A stretch of 64,000 nucleotides of DNA, taken from NCBI GenBank assembly GCA_034509755.1, contig CM067551.1, forward strand, positions 19,650,501 to 19,714,500, in the 5' to 3' direction. Each line of letters opens with the position of its first letter. Position 1 is the stretch's first letter. Origin of the DNA: Anisodus tanguticus. Taxonomy: Eukaryota > Streptophyta > Magnoliopsida > Solanales > Solanaceae. A program made the translations under genes and the position numbers. Below are positions 48,656 through 60,870 of this stretch, one piece after another. Under the pieces are notes generated by a model. It was not told the origin of the DNA and searched no databases. It saw only the letters and a program-made list of their open reading frames with translations.

Positions 48656-50648
48656 CGAATAACGCTCTTTCCCTGTTGGCATAACTCTATGCAATGTAGA
48701 CCTACAAATGAAAGTTAATCATCAGAAGAATAATACAGAACATATTGTTCTTTTGAATGTTGAATTTGGTAAAATGAACTTTCAGCAGAAAAGCAGGCAA
48801 TGTGAAGAATAAAACATCTTCTGAACCCAGAATAGGAACAATCCAGGGAAGGATTATGATGTATTTAGCTATAAAAGAGAACAGAAAATATGCAGTACCT
48901 AAATAAGTCATATCTCCAATGTTAACTATGAAAGCCCTACAGAACAAAAATCTAAAAGAAATTTTCAGCAGTTGTGAAATGATGCCAACTGAGATTTGGG
49001 CAATCATGTATGGCTCATTATAAAACATTCCCAAGCCAAGGAGCAGATTAAATGTTGAATACGGAAGGAGATACTGGCTGACACATTGATGATTTGATGC
49101 TTGAAAACAGATTGGCCCATTATTTAAGCAACTTTCAGAACCTTATCCATAAAAGAAAGAAAAGGTATATAGACCTACGGAAGGAGAATGATAAGACTAC
49201 CCAAAAAAGAAAAAAACTTTATTGCTAATATAAATCTTTGGGAACTTTTTAAGCAGTTAATTTTTTAATAAAAAGGGTAAGAGAAGTTTTGACACTTTTG
49301 CCTGCTATACTCCGACCCTCTTCCTTCCTAATTTAGGTGAAGAAAACTTGGTTAACTTGCGGATATCTGCTTCTGGTATCTGATCTACAAGGGATATCAG
49401 ACTGACTCATCTAGTGATACCATGGTAGAAACAAGTCTAGTTTAACCAAATGATCCTAAAGATTCATGTCCTTTTTGGATCACTAGGCAATAGTAATCTG
49501 TAACCTGACTGTAATCAGGGACAGGTTTTTTAGCTGAAGTGAAAGGGCATCTTTTTCTCTTTTTTCTTCTAGTTTTTCTTTTTTGTCTTTTTGGGTGGCA
49601 AGGGTGTCTGGGGGAGGTCTAGGAAAACTTGGGTGCCTTTAATTCTGGATATGTTTGGCTCACACAGGCTTAATGTTGAAAGTCTGAGCACGTGCAGGTT
49701 TCAAAAGAGAACAAATTCTATAGTTCATTCATTAAGCTCATTTTATCTGCAGTCATGTATGCTATTTTAAGAAACAAAGCCTTGGGAATATCAAGCATGC
49801 TAGTATAGAGCTTGTTCGAGTTGTTGAGAACATTCATGACGTCTCAGAATGCAGATATAAAAAGCCCCCTCTATACGTTGAAAAAAAGAAGATAGAAGAG
49901 AACCTTAGGCATCTTAACTAATGAAGAGCTCAGTGAAGTAGTAGATGACATTCAGGATTTGCATAAAGGATGCAGCTATAGGGATGCCCCTTTATCTCAA
50001 CAGAATTGATAGAGGTGCTTGAATGGAGCTGTGTGTTTTAAAAGGATCATTTGCAATAAAAACCCTAAAATATTAAATGTGGTAAGAATATCCCATTACA
50101 GCATTCAAGGAAAAGTGCTTTTCCACATCTTCATAGTGTTTTCCAGATTGTAAACCAGCATTAGCAAATATATCTGAATGATTGTCACCTCACATTTGCT
50201 GCAGCCTTCTAGACTGGTGTACATGGACAAAAGGGAAACACTGAAATATTGTAAAACTAGATGAACAGACCAATGTCATATTTTTCACGTTGAAACTTTT
50301 CACTCATTAGGGGAGAGTCTCAAATTCAATCTTGATCAGGCTTGTGTCTTGGACTCCATAATACATCAACCTAAAGTATCTAGTGAGTGACCAAAGAACC
50401 TACCCACTGAGGTGATGCACATCTTCCCATATCTGAGGTCGCTTGAATTTCTCCTGGCAAACCTGTTAGCTCTAGAACCAGTTAATATAAGAATTCATGA
50501 GAACCACAGATTTGGATAAAAGAAAAAATGTTTCATATCAGACGTGCCTGATGTCCACCAACACCATCTATAGCTAGAAGAGTTAACATCCCATAGTCTG
50601 AATGAGCAGAAGCACCATACACCACTTGTTTTGATAATTGTAACTCGC
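48656..50648 (-). pseudogene. 2-oxoglutarate/Fe(II) dioxygenase, C-terminal exons
   Basis: The proposed minus-strand exons of a DOXC-type 2OG oxygenase (similar to the Arabidopsis At3g50210 group) are 50548-50648, with ASAHSDYGMLTLLA carrying the HxD iron ligands; 50404-50462, with QEKFKRPQIWEDV; 48899-48936, with GAFIVNIGDM; and 48656-48701, with STLHRVMPTGKERYS carrying the distal iron His and the Arg-x-Ser that binds 2OG. The first three exons keep phase across introns. The 48899 exon lacks the ERW.NC part the family has and then goes out of frame with the next exon. The final exon is not found. The family oxidises small molecules; the substrate here is unknown. Upstream exons lie at 60871-61358. 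Confidence 0.78.
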
Positions 50649-50831
50649 CTATAGAAAGTTTAAATAAAACATTTTACTTCATGATAAAGCTAGAAGCCAC
50701 TGTTCAATTTGCATGATTTAAATCATTTTGCCAAGCACATTGTTACCCTATTAGTTAGGAAATTCTAGTATTGCATCAGATGCAGTTATCAAGCATGGAA
50801 ACATTCTATGTAAAAAGGAGTGTTCCGTACG

Positions 50832-51041
50832 TCACTTTTTCAGTTCACAATAACAAATACGCATAACCCAAAGAAAGAAAACTAATAGTAGCATAAAAAC
50901 TGCTATCCACCCTGAAAAAATTGTCTTTGCAGATTCAAAAGCATCAATCAACAAAGATGTCTCCCCTTTTTCCTCCCATTTCATATCATCTTGAGGTGCG
51001 AGAGAAAAATTAATATTTAGACAGAAAACAGTCCTCATCAT
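50832..51041 (-). other. Unassigned open frame with a C-terminal hydrophobic segment
   Basis: A 69-codon open frame on the minus strand whose second half is strongly hydrophobic (GWIAVFMLLLVFFLWVM) and ends CELKK. The first half (MKWEEKGETSLLIDAFES) looks protein-like rather than random. It could be an exon of an unrecognised membrane protein or chance. I do not recognise the family, and it does not match the dioxygenase exons around it. Confidence 0.25.
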
Positions 51042-51129
51042 GAATTAAGAAATAGGACAAAAAAACTCAAAAAGATAGATGTCATTTATGGAATTAAACC
51101 TGGATAATGTAACAGACGAAGGAATCCAT

Positions 51130-52229
51130 TGTTTGATATGTAAAGCAATACGTGAAGTAAATAAATATTACAAGTGTTCGAAAGGATAAACAAACAAGCC
51201 AATATTCAGAACTGTCGCAAGCTTGTTGAGTCTTGAATGGTTGATAACCTGAAATCAAGAAACACTAAATCTGGATTGTTACAACTGTGGGCTGAGTCGA
51301 GAGATGGTTCTCTGTCTTTAAGACAAGATTTCCCAGTATATATGCTTTTACGTTAACGGGCAATAGTCTCCCAAGATAAAACAACAATTAATCAACACTA
51401 CAAAGCAAATAGGTTGATTCTGACGAAGAAAACAAAACACGAAACGACTTGCTGAAGAATGGAAAAGGAAGGAAGAGTTTTGAGTTTTCTGTTCATTGTT
51501 TGTGGACAGAATTTAAGTGGTCTCTTCTGTTTCTGTGTTGTAAATTGTTGTCTCGTTTTCTGTTTTTTGTAGTCTTCATAATTATGCCAAAAGACACCAA
51601 TATATAGCAATAAGTGAGGGACTCCTCAACTGCCAAGTAATGGCCATTAGTGAGGGGAGTAATCGGCCAAGTAATGGCTGCTGTTTATGGCCATTTAGTG
51701 AGGGAGTTAATCAGCCATCATGGCTGATTTAATGTGACTTTCCAGAAACCAAACTGTAAATATTAAACAATTTGGGGGTCTATCAGAAGAAGCCCAAGGC
51801 CCAAGGCCCATGACCCGTGACCGTGACCCGTGACCCGAGCCCGGACGGGACGGGACGGGCGGGCGGCGGTGGCGCGCATGTGGGCTTAGCCTTGAACCCA
51901 AGCACATCTAGGTCCTCCCTCCTTCAAACACATGTGTTACCCCTTCCTCGGCCAATTTTGAGACTTATAAGGAGAACAATTCTTCTTTTTCCCACCGATG
52001 TGGTAGATTTGTCCTACACCATATTTCCATGCCTCAAACACCTTACTTCGTGGACCAATATCTCTTTCATTTCTCAATGAAATTTGATGATTCTTGGCCC
52101 TACGATCATCTACTCACTTAGTAGATTATGCACGTGTGAAGAGACAAAGCCTCTAACATGCGGAACCCTAGTGTTTAAGTCATTAAATACGGGTGGACGC
52201 ACCTCCCTACCAAAGACAAATTTCCAACA
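51130..52229 (-). repeat. 3-prime LTR of copia D
   Basis: 1100 bp, from TGTTGG at 52229 to the terminus at 51130 (plus strand TGTTTGATATG). Colinear with the solo LTR at 102-1193, with differences concentrated in the GGGTCAC-type array. Confidence 0.88.
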
Positions 52230-52240
52230 ATCCCCTCTTG
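52230..52240 (-). promoter_or_regulatory. Polypurine tract of copia D
   Basis: The minus strand reads CAAGAGGGGAT directly before the LTR, which fixes the orientation of the element. Confidence 0.75.
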
Positions 52241-52879
52241 AAAGAGATTTTGGCGCGCACACAAGGTGCCTACTTTCAGCGAAAGAATATTACATTAGGA
52301 GAGGTAGCTTTTGCTTTGAACTTTCCCTAGTTGAATACCACCGGACTAACTTACTGCGCGGTAAACGTGATGTCTTGAACCGTCAGTGTTTAGTGTAAGC
52401 CAAGACAATGATACCAACACAATAACTCTCCTTATTCGTTTTCTTCTTATTGTTTTGTCTGTTGTGGCCGTGGACACACTTGGATTCTTAAGTGCGTTCA
52501 TTTGAGGCGGCCTGTCCTCGCACTTAAATATGTGATCTCCTACAAGGTATCTTGCTATACCCCACCTCACAAGTGTTAGGAATCATTAAAAGTTTCCCCA
52601 ACCTTAACCTCAACCGTTTGAGGATCGTTAAAGGTTTGGAAGCTTAACCTTTACCCACCATGCAAGTAGCACTTTAATGTCTATCGCGGGATCAGCTTTG
52701 GATTCATGTTTCCGTACAGAAATCATCATCCGAAGTGCTCTTGCTTCTACCGAAGCGCTCAACTGAACCTTTTGCATCTTAGTTTTCCCATTGAACTAAA
52801 TTCTTGGGATCTCCAGTCAGTATGGTTGGGTTACCACCGCAAAGGTTCGTATTGTTTGGGTTTTAAGCCCATTCCCCTA

Positions 52880-55268
52880 GACAGGCTGAACTCTTGATCT
52901 CCGGATAGTCCCTTAGTTAAAGGGTCCGCTATATCATTTGATTAGTAATCAAGGAAGTGACACCCGTGATGATCAACTGCCATATGGTCTTATGTCTCCG
53001 ACAGATCCTGATAGATATGTCCAGACGCCGTCATTCGGTCCTTCCTGAAGCCGACCGGCTAGCCACACTGTATAACTGCTGAAGGCACAGGTTTCTCCCA
53101 ATAAAAGACGTCCTCTAAGGAGTCATGAAGTTACTCAACTTCTTTCATGCTTTGTATAAAGCGATAAACTCTGATTCCATCATGAATCGGCCGATGCAAG
53201 TTTTCTTAGAGGTTTTTCCAAGACCCACCATACACATTTCTTTGTGGCTTTGGTGTTCTTCACATCTGATGTCCAGTTTGCATCACTATGTTCTCCCAGA
53301 ACCGCTGGACATCCAGAATACCATAATCCGTAGATAAGCGAATATTTCAGATATCGTCATATCTGACTCAATGCCTTTTGTTGATCATTTATTAAAATTA
53401 TCAGTAAACATTGGTTCAACTGATCTGCTTTGTATGCGGATACCAGGTCGGTTGTAGTGTGTAACATACATTGAACTACATGTGACCTGCGCATATCGCT
53501 CTTTGTATATGGGTGCACCATGATTTCAATCAGTTATATGATTCATATCCATTGGTGGCTTCAACGAGACTGTCAACTAGCTCACAACTGAGTTTGGAGT
53601 TAGACCAGTCTGTTAGATGTCTTAGAATTCCCAATTCCTAAGATGTCATCTGTGATACCCATATATTTTATATCGAGACTTTGTTTCAAGCTAATGTACC
53701 TTTCTTTTATCAAATCTCAGGCTTTAAAGAAAGAGATAGATGTTCTCAAGAATATGACTTCCACTCTCAGACTGTTGGTTTTCCAACTGTTGGCTTTCTA
53801 ACTTCAGAGTCAATGTTTCTGTGGTCAGATTCATTGTTTCTGTTTTGTCTGAAACTTCCAGGACCAAAATGTAAACATTTCGGGACCAAAATGAAAGTTC
53901 AGGAAGAAGCCCAACAGTCCAGCAAACCAACTCTGATTCTCCCCTTCTAACTCTTCGGTTAGGAAGGTTGTTTCAACATTCATGTCACGCAAGACTGCAA
54001 TGGCCCTGGATGTTAAGCTATTCACAGGGAAGCACATGTACAAGTAGCCGAGGCCTTATACTCGTCAGTAGATCCATCTACTTTGTATTCACTTTTGAGT
54101 ATTCTTTTCCACAACCCAAAGGTTCTTTTCCTGGAGGAAGATCAACCATTACACAAGTATGGTTCTATATGATGGAATCTATTTCTCTCTTTAGCTTCTT
54201 TCCAAAGCAACGCTTTTGGAGATGACAATTCTTTTTAATTGTCCATGGTTCGTTCTCAACCATACAAACTAGAAGGCCTGGAACAAGTCTTTGTCCCCTC
54301 TTTGCTCCGTCTCGGTTCAACATCTAGAATCCTTAAGTTCTGTAGATCTGGAATATTAAGTTCCGGATAGACAGCAACTTCCGAGTCCTGTAGATTCCAT
54401 ACAGTCAGGCCCTCACGGGTTCTTGTTAACCTCGAGTAATTACTTCTTTTTCTTTCTCAAGGAAAGTTAACTTTAAAGAATTCATCATTCTTTGACACCA
54501 AGAGGCGATAAACACTACTGTTATTTGCAGATCCAGTGGATATGCAATCTACAGTCTAAGGTCCAACTTGACCTGTTTCGGTATTCCAACTTCTACCAAA
54601 CCACCCCACATCACAACATTTGTATGTGAGATCCTTTCCATGTCTCACACAGAAGGTTATCCTTATCCTTATGCGGAGTTCTATTAAGAATCGCATTAGC
54701 GGTAAGGATTGCCTTGCCCCACATAATTTTGGCGTACGACTTTGCGCTTGGCTAACACCGTTAGACTGAGGTGAGTAATGAGCAGTCGTTTGATGAACGA
54801 TGCTTCACATTCTCCCCCTTTATCACTACGAATTCCTCAATCCGTAGGCTTAGTTGATCTTCAACTTCTGCTTTGTAGCGCTTATCCGCTTCAACAACTT
54901 CATCTTTGCTTGTCTACAAACAAAGGATGCAATACGTTGTACCATCATCAATGAAGGTCACAAAGTACTTGTCTCCCCCCTCTATTTTGTATAAACTTCA
55001 AATCACCCATATAGGTGTGACTAAGTTCTACAGGAGCGGTGTTTCTTTCTCTATTCCTTTGACGGAATGTGGAAAGGTGATTTTGCCTCTTCGCCTACCT
55101 CACATTTATTTTGAGGGTTTATGTCGACAGCAGACAACAATCTCAACTTCGTTAGCTTTTGAATGTCTTCCTATTTAATGTGTCTTAATTTATGATGGCA
55201 TAGATGCACGGATTACAAATACATCGTTCATTTAGCTACAGACATACTGTACTATTCTTAGTTATTAC
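52880..55268 (-). pseudogene. Copia D pol remnants
   Basis: Recognisable in pieces on the minus strand: a pre-integrase region near 55000-55200; the integrase core with KYFVTFIDDGTTYC near 54930-54980 and SKDEVVEADKRYKAEVE near 54840-54900; the TAHYSPQSNGV segment near 54750-54790; the RT N-terminus near 54080-54230 (with EYKVDGS); and the RNase H end with an ADPLTKG-like DPFNxGTIRRSRV segment near 52860-52930. Stops and frameshifts are frequent. It is more decayed than A-C and of a different copia lineage. The stretch 53100-54000 is too degraded to assign. Confidence 0.7.
55261..55268. repeat. Left target duplication of hAT-2
   Basis: GTTATTAC here and at 58773-58780. A perfect 8-bp match. 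Confidence 0.9.
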
Positions 55269-58200
55269 TAGGCCTGGCCAGTGGGCCGGGCTTGGGTCTG
55301 GCGGGCCGGGTTTGGCGGGGTCGGGGTCGGGGTCGGGTCGGGGCGGGACGGGCGAAGGGGGCGGGGTCGGGTCTGGCGGGACTTGCTCCAGTCCCGTCCC
55401 GATCTCGTCGGAATCGGGTCGGGGTGGGGTCGGGATCGGGGCGGGTTCCGGCTGGTTTTGCTTTTTTTTTTTAATAACATATGTATAAAAAAAACTCAAT
55501 AAAAAGACAAGATAGTGTAATAAAAATATCCCAAGGCTGTTTTTGTGCCTCTTATATTATTTAATAGACATACGATTTTTTTGTAATACAAATACAATTG
55601 TCTAAATTGCAACTTTGTGGTGTTGTCCAAAAGTTGCAAATTACATAATAAAATTGCAATTAAAAAAATTACATTCTCAAAAAAACCTGTTCTAATTGCT
55701 TGATAATTTCCTGTGGTTCTTCGGTTGGAATTGGTATTTGTTGGTCAAATTGATCCATGTCGCTTCCACTACCTTCGGATAAGATTTCGTTGTAGTTTTC
55801 GTCTTCTTCTTCGTTGATCTCCGGTTGACCGCACCTTCTCCGCTCCGCTCGTATCCAATCTCTGAATAATACTGCAATTTCCAAGCTATCTCTGGCTAAT
55901 GAGTGTCTGTGGTCTCCTATTTGATATTTGCCGGCAGAAAAAGTGCTTTCAGACGTAGTTGATGACGCTTGAATGTTCAAAACATCTCGGGCCATCATTG
56001 AAAGTGTCGGAAAGGTCTTCTCATTCCCCCTCCGGTATTTCAGCAAGTCTTCATGTCCATCTTCATTGATAACTTCTTGGTACGGTACAGAACCTTGCAA
56101 AACAAAAATATCCAACTCGCTAATTTGGTTAGTAGCGGTACGACCGCACATTCTATTTCTGAGGCTTTCAATACTAGCCGCAGAAATAGCATGTCTTTTG
56201 TGAGGTTGTGTTGAAGATGAAGAATATGGTATGGAAGCCGGTAAGTTACTAGCATTTTCTTATTGGTAAAACCTATATATTTTTTTTGCATTGGTCTTCT
56301 ACGCTAAACAACACTTCTTCTTTAGTTTGTTCAATAGGTGGTGGGTGATTTAGATTTTTGGGACTTGGAGGTGGTAGTACTTCTATACAATCGTAAATAG
56401 TTTCAATTAGTAATTTAGTACCGTCTATTTAAATAGTCGGATTTAATACAACACCAATAATATAAATAGTGGGAATAGGAATAAAATATTTTTTTATTTT
56501 GGTAAACATTTTTTAATAGCTGCCATATAAACTGGTTTTTTCATATATTCACTAAGTAATAAAAATATTAGAGTTATATAAAACAACATAGTTGAAATAG
56601 TAGGATAATATATACCGGAAAATTCTTTTGTTGCTTGAAAATTTTTCTCTAAAAATACAATAAGTTCGGAAATTTTTACCCAATCACTATCTACAACCAT
56701 ATGAGCTGGATTTTGATTATGAGAGTTAAAAAAATGAAGTTATAGGTTTTCTATAGTCATAAGCAACAAGTAGTTGCTCGTATAAAGAATTTCACCTAGT
56801 GGATACTTCTTCTGGAATTTTTTTATAAGGTAGTATACAATCGTGACAAATTTTTTTATATTCTTTTCTTCGTTGTACTCTATTACTTTTTAAAATAAAG
56901 TTTATAGCAAATTGTATTTTACTAAGAATGTCTTCAAAAAGTGATAGACCATCCTTTACAATTAAGTTATATATATGACACGCGCATTTTATATGAAAAT
57001 GATCTGGAAAAGATGGAGTTAAACTATTTTTTAAAATTGTAATAGCGTAATTGTTAGAAGAAGCGTTATCTAATGTAATAGTCATAATTTTATCGGTTAT
57101 TCCATAATAATGACACACTTGATAAATATTATCTGCAATAAAAGTACCAGTGTGCCTATTATCTATATATCTATACGCTAAGATACGTTTTTGCATAGAC
57201 CATTTATAATCTATCCAATGACAAGTTACCGTTAAATAATCATGGCCGTTAGTACTACGACCTATATCCGACGTGATAGATACTTTTCCATTAAAATGAT
57301 ATAATGAATAACGTAAATATTGTTGATATTCATGTGCGAATTTAAATACATCTCTCTTAACAGTTGATCTAGCAAAATCGTTAAAAGCAGGATTATATAT
57401 ATCTCTAATGTAATGAATAAAACCGGGAGATGAAGGAAATGAAAAAGGCAAACCCTCCACAGCAACTAATTTTGATATTGCTTCCCTATCTCTATGTTTA
57501 TTGTATTTAGGGCCTACAATTCCCCCCGTCATAGGGTTAATTTGACTATGTACTTGGTCCGGGACAGTATCAGTATGTGAACCTTGTCCCGATGGAGCGG
57601 GTGTTTGCGCACCCGATTTTGAAGCCTGATATTGGGCATACCTAGCTGGATGAGCACTTACTACGTGTCTAATTAAACCCCCGTCCCACCGTTACCTTTT
57701 CCAATTTTAAATTTTAAAACATTTTTACAAATTTTACATCTAGCTACTTGATTCTCTACGTCCCTATCAAAAAATATCCATGCATCTGATTTTAATGGTC
57801 GGTTTGCTGGACCTCGTCTCATACTAGGGGGAATAGGAGGCTTTTCAGTTGAAGGTGCACTAGTGGGTGTGTTGTCATCAACATTAGTGGGTGTATCATC
57901 TAGATCGTCGTCTAAATTAAAGTCTTCTTGAGTTCCAGAAAATAGCTCATCGTCTAAATCTAATGGTATTGTAGGAAAATGTTGAGTATCAACAAAATCA
58001 TCCTGTGTAGGAATAAGATGACTAGAAGAAGTACCATTGCCCTGGTTGCCCCTACTAGAAGAAGCACCATTACCCTTACCCTTAAACATACTTCTTAATC
58101 CTTCCATTTTAATTATGATAATAAATAATTAAAGATAATAAAATTAAGTGCGCTAAATAAAATAAACAGACAATAATAATTTAATGAAGGAACGAATGTA

Positions 58201-58772
58201 CCAAACGCCGACGTAACGTCGATGTGTAATCGAGAGGTTGAAAATTGAAACTTTGCTCGATGGAAGATCCTCAAGCTAGTTGCTAACTTCACTCCCAATT
58301 CCCAAATGAATAAATAAAATTGAATATTTAGTAAACAATGTAGACTTGTAGAGAGATATTAATATATTGAGAGATTAGAGAGATTGTAGGAAGATTTTTG
58401 AGAAAGATGAAGAGAAAATGAGTTATTTATAGTTGGAAAATTGGATTAAAGTGTAAATATAATAATTTATGGGTTAAAAATAAATATTAAGGGGTAGGGG
58501 GTTGGGGGAGAAGGGGGAGGCCAAAAATGGCCGTTGCCCAACAGCCAAATTCTAAAATGGTCGTTGGTGCAACAGTTATATTTGCAAAGGGGAGACTAAG
58601 GGAGGAGTCGGGGCGGGTTCGGGTGTGGCGGGCCTGGGACGGGCTCGGGACGGGTCAGGATGAGACATTGTCCCATCCCGGTTCGAGTCCCGCTATCGAT
58701 TTTTTTTTTACTAATCGGGGTCGGGTCGGGTCGGGACGGGGTCGGGCCGTCCTGGCCCACTGGCCAGCCTTA
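55269..58772 (-). mobile_element. hAT DNA transposon copy 2 (hAT-2)
   Basis: A 3504-bp element in minus orientation, with ends TAGGCCTGGCCAGTGGGCC at 55269 and the complement TAAGGCTGGCCAGTGGGCC at 58772. It has a perfect GTTATTAC duplication and GC-rich subterminal arrays (about 55285-55455 and 58600-58750). It is closely similar to hAT-1 over its whole length. It inserted into copia D. Confidence 0.93.
55669..58107 (-). pseudogene. hAT-2 transposase
   Basis: It starts at 58107 (MEGLRSMFKGKG), with the acidic linker and an intact BED-finger start (AWIFFDRDVENQ). The frame is lost at the GGGGG run near 57680. The catalytic core runs 57532-56792 (ITSDIGRS, TLDNASSN), with a one-base loss near 56842 and TGA at 56792-56794 where hAT-3 has Trp. 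The C-terminal hATC domain is 56151-55669 (ELDIFVLQ, FPTLSMMARDVL, IQASSTTSESTFS) and reads to its natural end, QVFLRM. It is better preserved than hAT-1 but still not continuous. Confidence 0.86.
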
Positions 58773-58780
58773 GTTATTAC

Positions 58781-59912
58781 AGACTTGTTAGACTAGTCTC
58801 AAACCATCTTGACCAACATCATCCCTTAATCAAGTTTTGGGACATGTATCACCTCATTTTGGAGTGATCCCATTCCCTGAAGTCCTATTGAGGACAACCT
58901 CTCCAACCCCTTCTACTTTAGAGGTAGCGTTGCTTCACGTGAACAACCTCTTGCCCGTGGTTAGGGCATAACCGAATCATTTGTGATCTGGATACTCTGG
59001 CCCACTCTAGTTGCTTTGGCAGACTGAGTGTCCAATTTCTATTCTGCCTTTCTTTTGGCCTTCAGATCATTTAAGACCTGAAAATTCTGGCCCACCACAC
59101 TAGGTGTCCATTACTTTTCCTATGAAATGAATTCTGGCCCCACTCCAGTCGCCCGTAGGCTTTGTATGACTGAGTGTCCAATATCATCATATGAAGGATC
59201 TTCTGCCAAATAGTGTGATAGGCTCAACGTCTTTAGCTTTTAGTCTTCTTCCCTTATGATTGGTTCCCAGACAATACTTGACGCTTACTTAAGAGTGGTA
59301 ACAGTTTTCGCACAGTCAGTGGATCTTTCTCCCTCGTATGTGCGAACATACTTTACGCACTTTTAATAATTATACTTAAAAGAACAGATCGTTTTAAGTA
59401 GTTTACAATATCCAATCTTTAAACGGGAAGGAAGATGAGATTAAACCTCTGATTTTAAAGCGTAAGGAATATAAATTATTTCGGAAAACATTTTCATATT
59501 CCTCCTTACTTTAAGCCATTTTTAATCAGACATCATTTAATCTTATTTTTGACAAGGAAGGAAAATTACTTATCCCAATTTCGTATTCTGGCCCACCTCA
59601 GTCACTTCATCGGACTGAGTGTCCATTTCTTCCTTACCATAATTCAGATCTTTTGTCTGGGACAGATATAGGCCTTCTGCTACAAGATAGAACCACATCT
59701 TCAGCCTTCTCCTCTTGTCCCAGTTGACATCCTCAGCCTCTCGTGGGCTCTTGTTCCCACCACTCTCAAGAGCGGTGACACCATGAACACGTTGACCTTT
59801 AACAACATAATCAAACCTCTATTCTACCAGAAACCCACAGCCATATCCAGATTTGGTCACACAACTTTTGACCGACATCTTTCGAACACTAATATCAATC
59901 TTGTCTTAAAAT
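58781..59912 (-). pseudogene. Copia D gag and leader remnant
   Basis: Between the right hAT-2 duplication and the 5-prime LTR. A minus-strand open stretch near 59590-59790 (KRRRLKMWFYLVAEGLY) may be what remains of gag. The rest has no long frame. Several TCTGGCCCAC-like phrases recur (about 58997, 59080, 59130, 59588), each near ACTGAGTGTCCA or TAGGTGTCCA, suggesting internal duplication. Confidence 0.4.
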
Positions 59913-60640
59913 TGTTAGATATGTAAAGCAATACGGGAAGTAAATAAATATTACAAGTGTTCGAAAGGATAAACAAACAAGCCAATAATCAGAACTGTCG
60001 CAAGCTTGTTGAGTCTTGAATGGTTGATAACCTGAAATCAAGAAACACTAAATCTAGATTTTTTGAGTTTTCTGTTTCTGTGTTGTATATTGTTGTCGCA
60101 TTTTTTGTAGTCTTCACAATTGTGCCAAGTAATGGCCATTAGTGAGGGGAGTAATCAGCCAAGTAATGGCTGATGTTTATGGCCATTTAGTGAGGGAGTT
60201 ATTCCCAATTTCAACTTTTTAGAAACTCCAGGGACCAAACTGTAAATATTAAATAATTTGGGGGTCTATCAGAAGAAGCCCACGGCCCGTGACCCGATGG
60301 GCGGGTGGCGGCGGCGCGCATGTGGGCTTAGCCTTGAACCCAAGCACATCCACGACCCGTGACCCGTGACCCGACGGGCGGGCGGCGGCGGCGCGCGTGT
60401 GGGCTTAGCCTTGAACCCAAGCACATCTAGGTCCTCCCTCCTTCAAACACATGGGTTACTCCTTGGGTCCCAAACCCTTAGCCAATTTTGAGACTTATAA
60501 AGAGAACAATTCTTCCTTTTCCCACCGATGTGGTAGATTTGTCCCACACCATATTTTCATGCCTAAAACACCTTACTTCGTGGACCAATATCTCTTTCAT
60601 TTCTCAATGAAATTTGACGATTCTTGGCCCTACGGTCATC
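59913..60640 (-). repeat. 5-prime LTR of copia D, rearranged
   Basis: It matches 51130 onward but lacks about 200 bp near 60060 (the part equivalent to roughly 51275-51480). It carries a tandem duplication of about 70-77 bp at 60281-60427, and loses similarity after CCTACGGTCATC near 60640, so its outer end is missing. Confidence 0.8.
60281..60427 (+). repeat. Tandem duplication inside the 5-prime LTR of D
   Basis: Units 60281-60350 and 60351-60427 share CACG.CCCGTGACCC, GGGCGG, CGGCGGCGCGC and TGTGGGCTTAGCCTTG, and both end AAGCACATC. The 3-prime LTR and the solo LTR have one unit. Confidence 0.85.
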
Positions 60641-60870
60641 AACCCACTTTATTGACCACTACTCCACACTCTTGGCTAATGAGATATGAACATTTAACTT
60701 TCAACAACATCATCATTTAACTTTCAATTACACTAATAATTATTAGCATAGGGAGCTGAGTGATATGAAATATTTATAGGGGTTGGAGTTACAGTTGTTT
60801 ATATGAAGATGAAGTTTAGGGAATAAAGAAATCTAAAATTTCTTTTAAAACATATCAAAGTGATACTCAC
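60641..60870. other. Short spacer, no gene seen
   Basis: AT-rich sequence between the broken LTR end and the dioxygenase exon. The exon expected between the two groups of dioxygenase exons is not recognisable here. Confidence 0.4.

Larger units (their letters stand above)
51130..60640 (-). mobile_element. Ty1/copia element D, decayed, with hAT-2 inside
   Basis: On the minus strand: a truncated 5-prime LTR (60640 to 59913), a gag/leader remnant, hAT-2 (55269-58772), pol remnants (55268 to about 52880), a polypurine tract and the 3-prime LTR (52229-51130). Orientation is set by AAGAGGGGAT on the minus strand directly before the 3-prime LTR and by the pol order. The family matches the solo LTR at 102-1193. 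No standard tRNA-Met PBS follows the 5-prime LTR. It lies between two groups of dioxygenase exons. No target duplication can be read, because the outer end of the 5-prime LTR is gone. Confidence 0.82.

Noticed and set aside
48702..49034. A 110-codon hydrophobic ORF on the minus strand as a single membrane protein
   Set aside because: It contains the short dioxygenase exon (AFIVNIGDM); the rest is flanking intron read through by chance.
55204..55502. Gly/Arg- and Pro-rich ORFs on both strands, also at 17633-18067, 21067-21258, 58527-58796 and 61762-61986
   Set aside because: They are translations of the GC-rich subterminal arrays of the hAT elements.
59880..59912. A standard tRNA-Met primer site next to the 5-prime LTR of copia D
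   Set aside because: The sequence after the LTR does not match TGGTATCAGAGC; either decayed or another primer is used, so no PBS is called.
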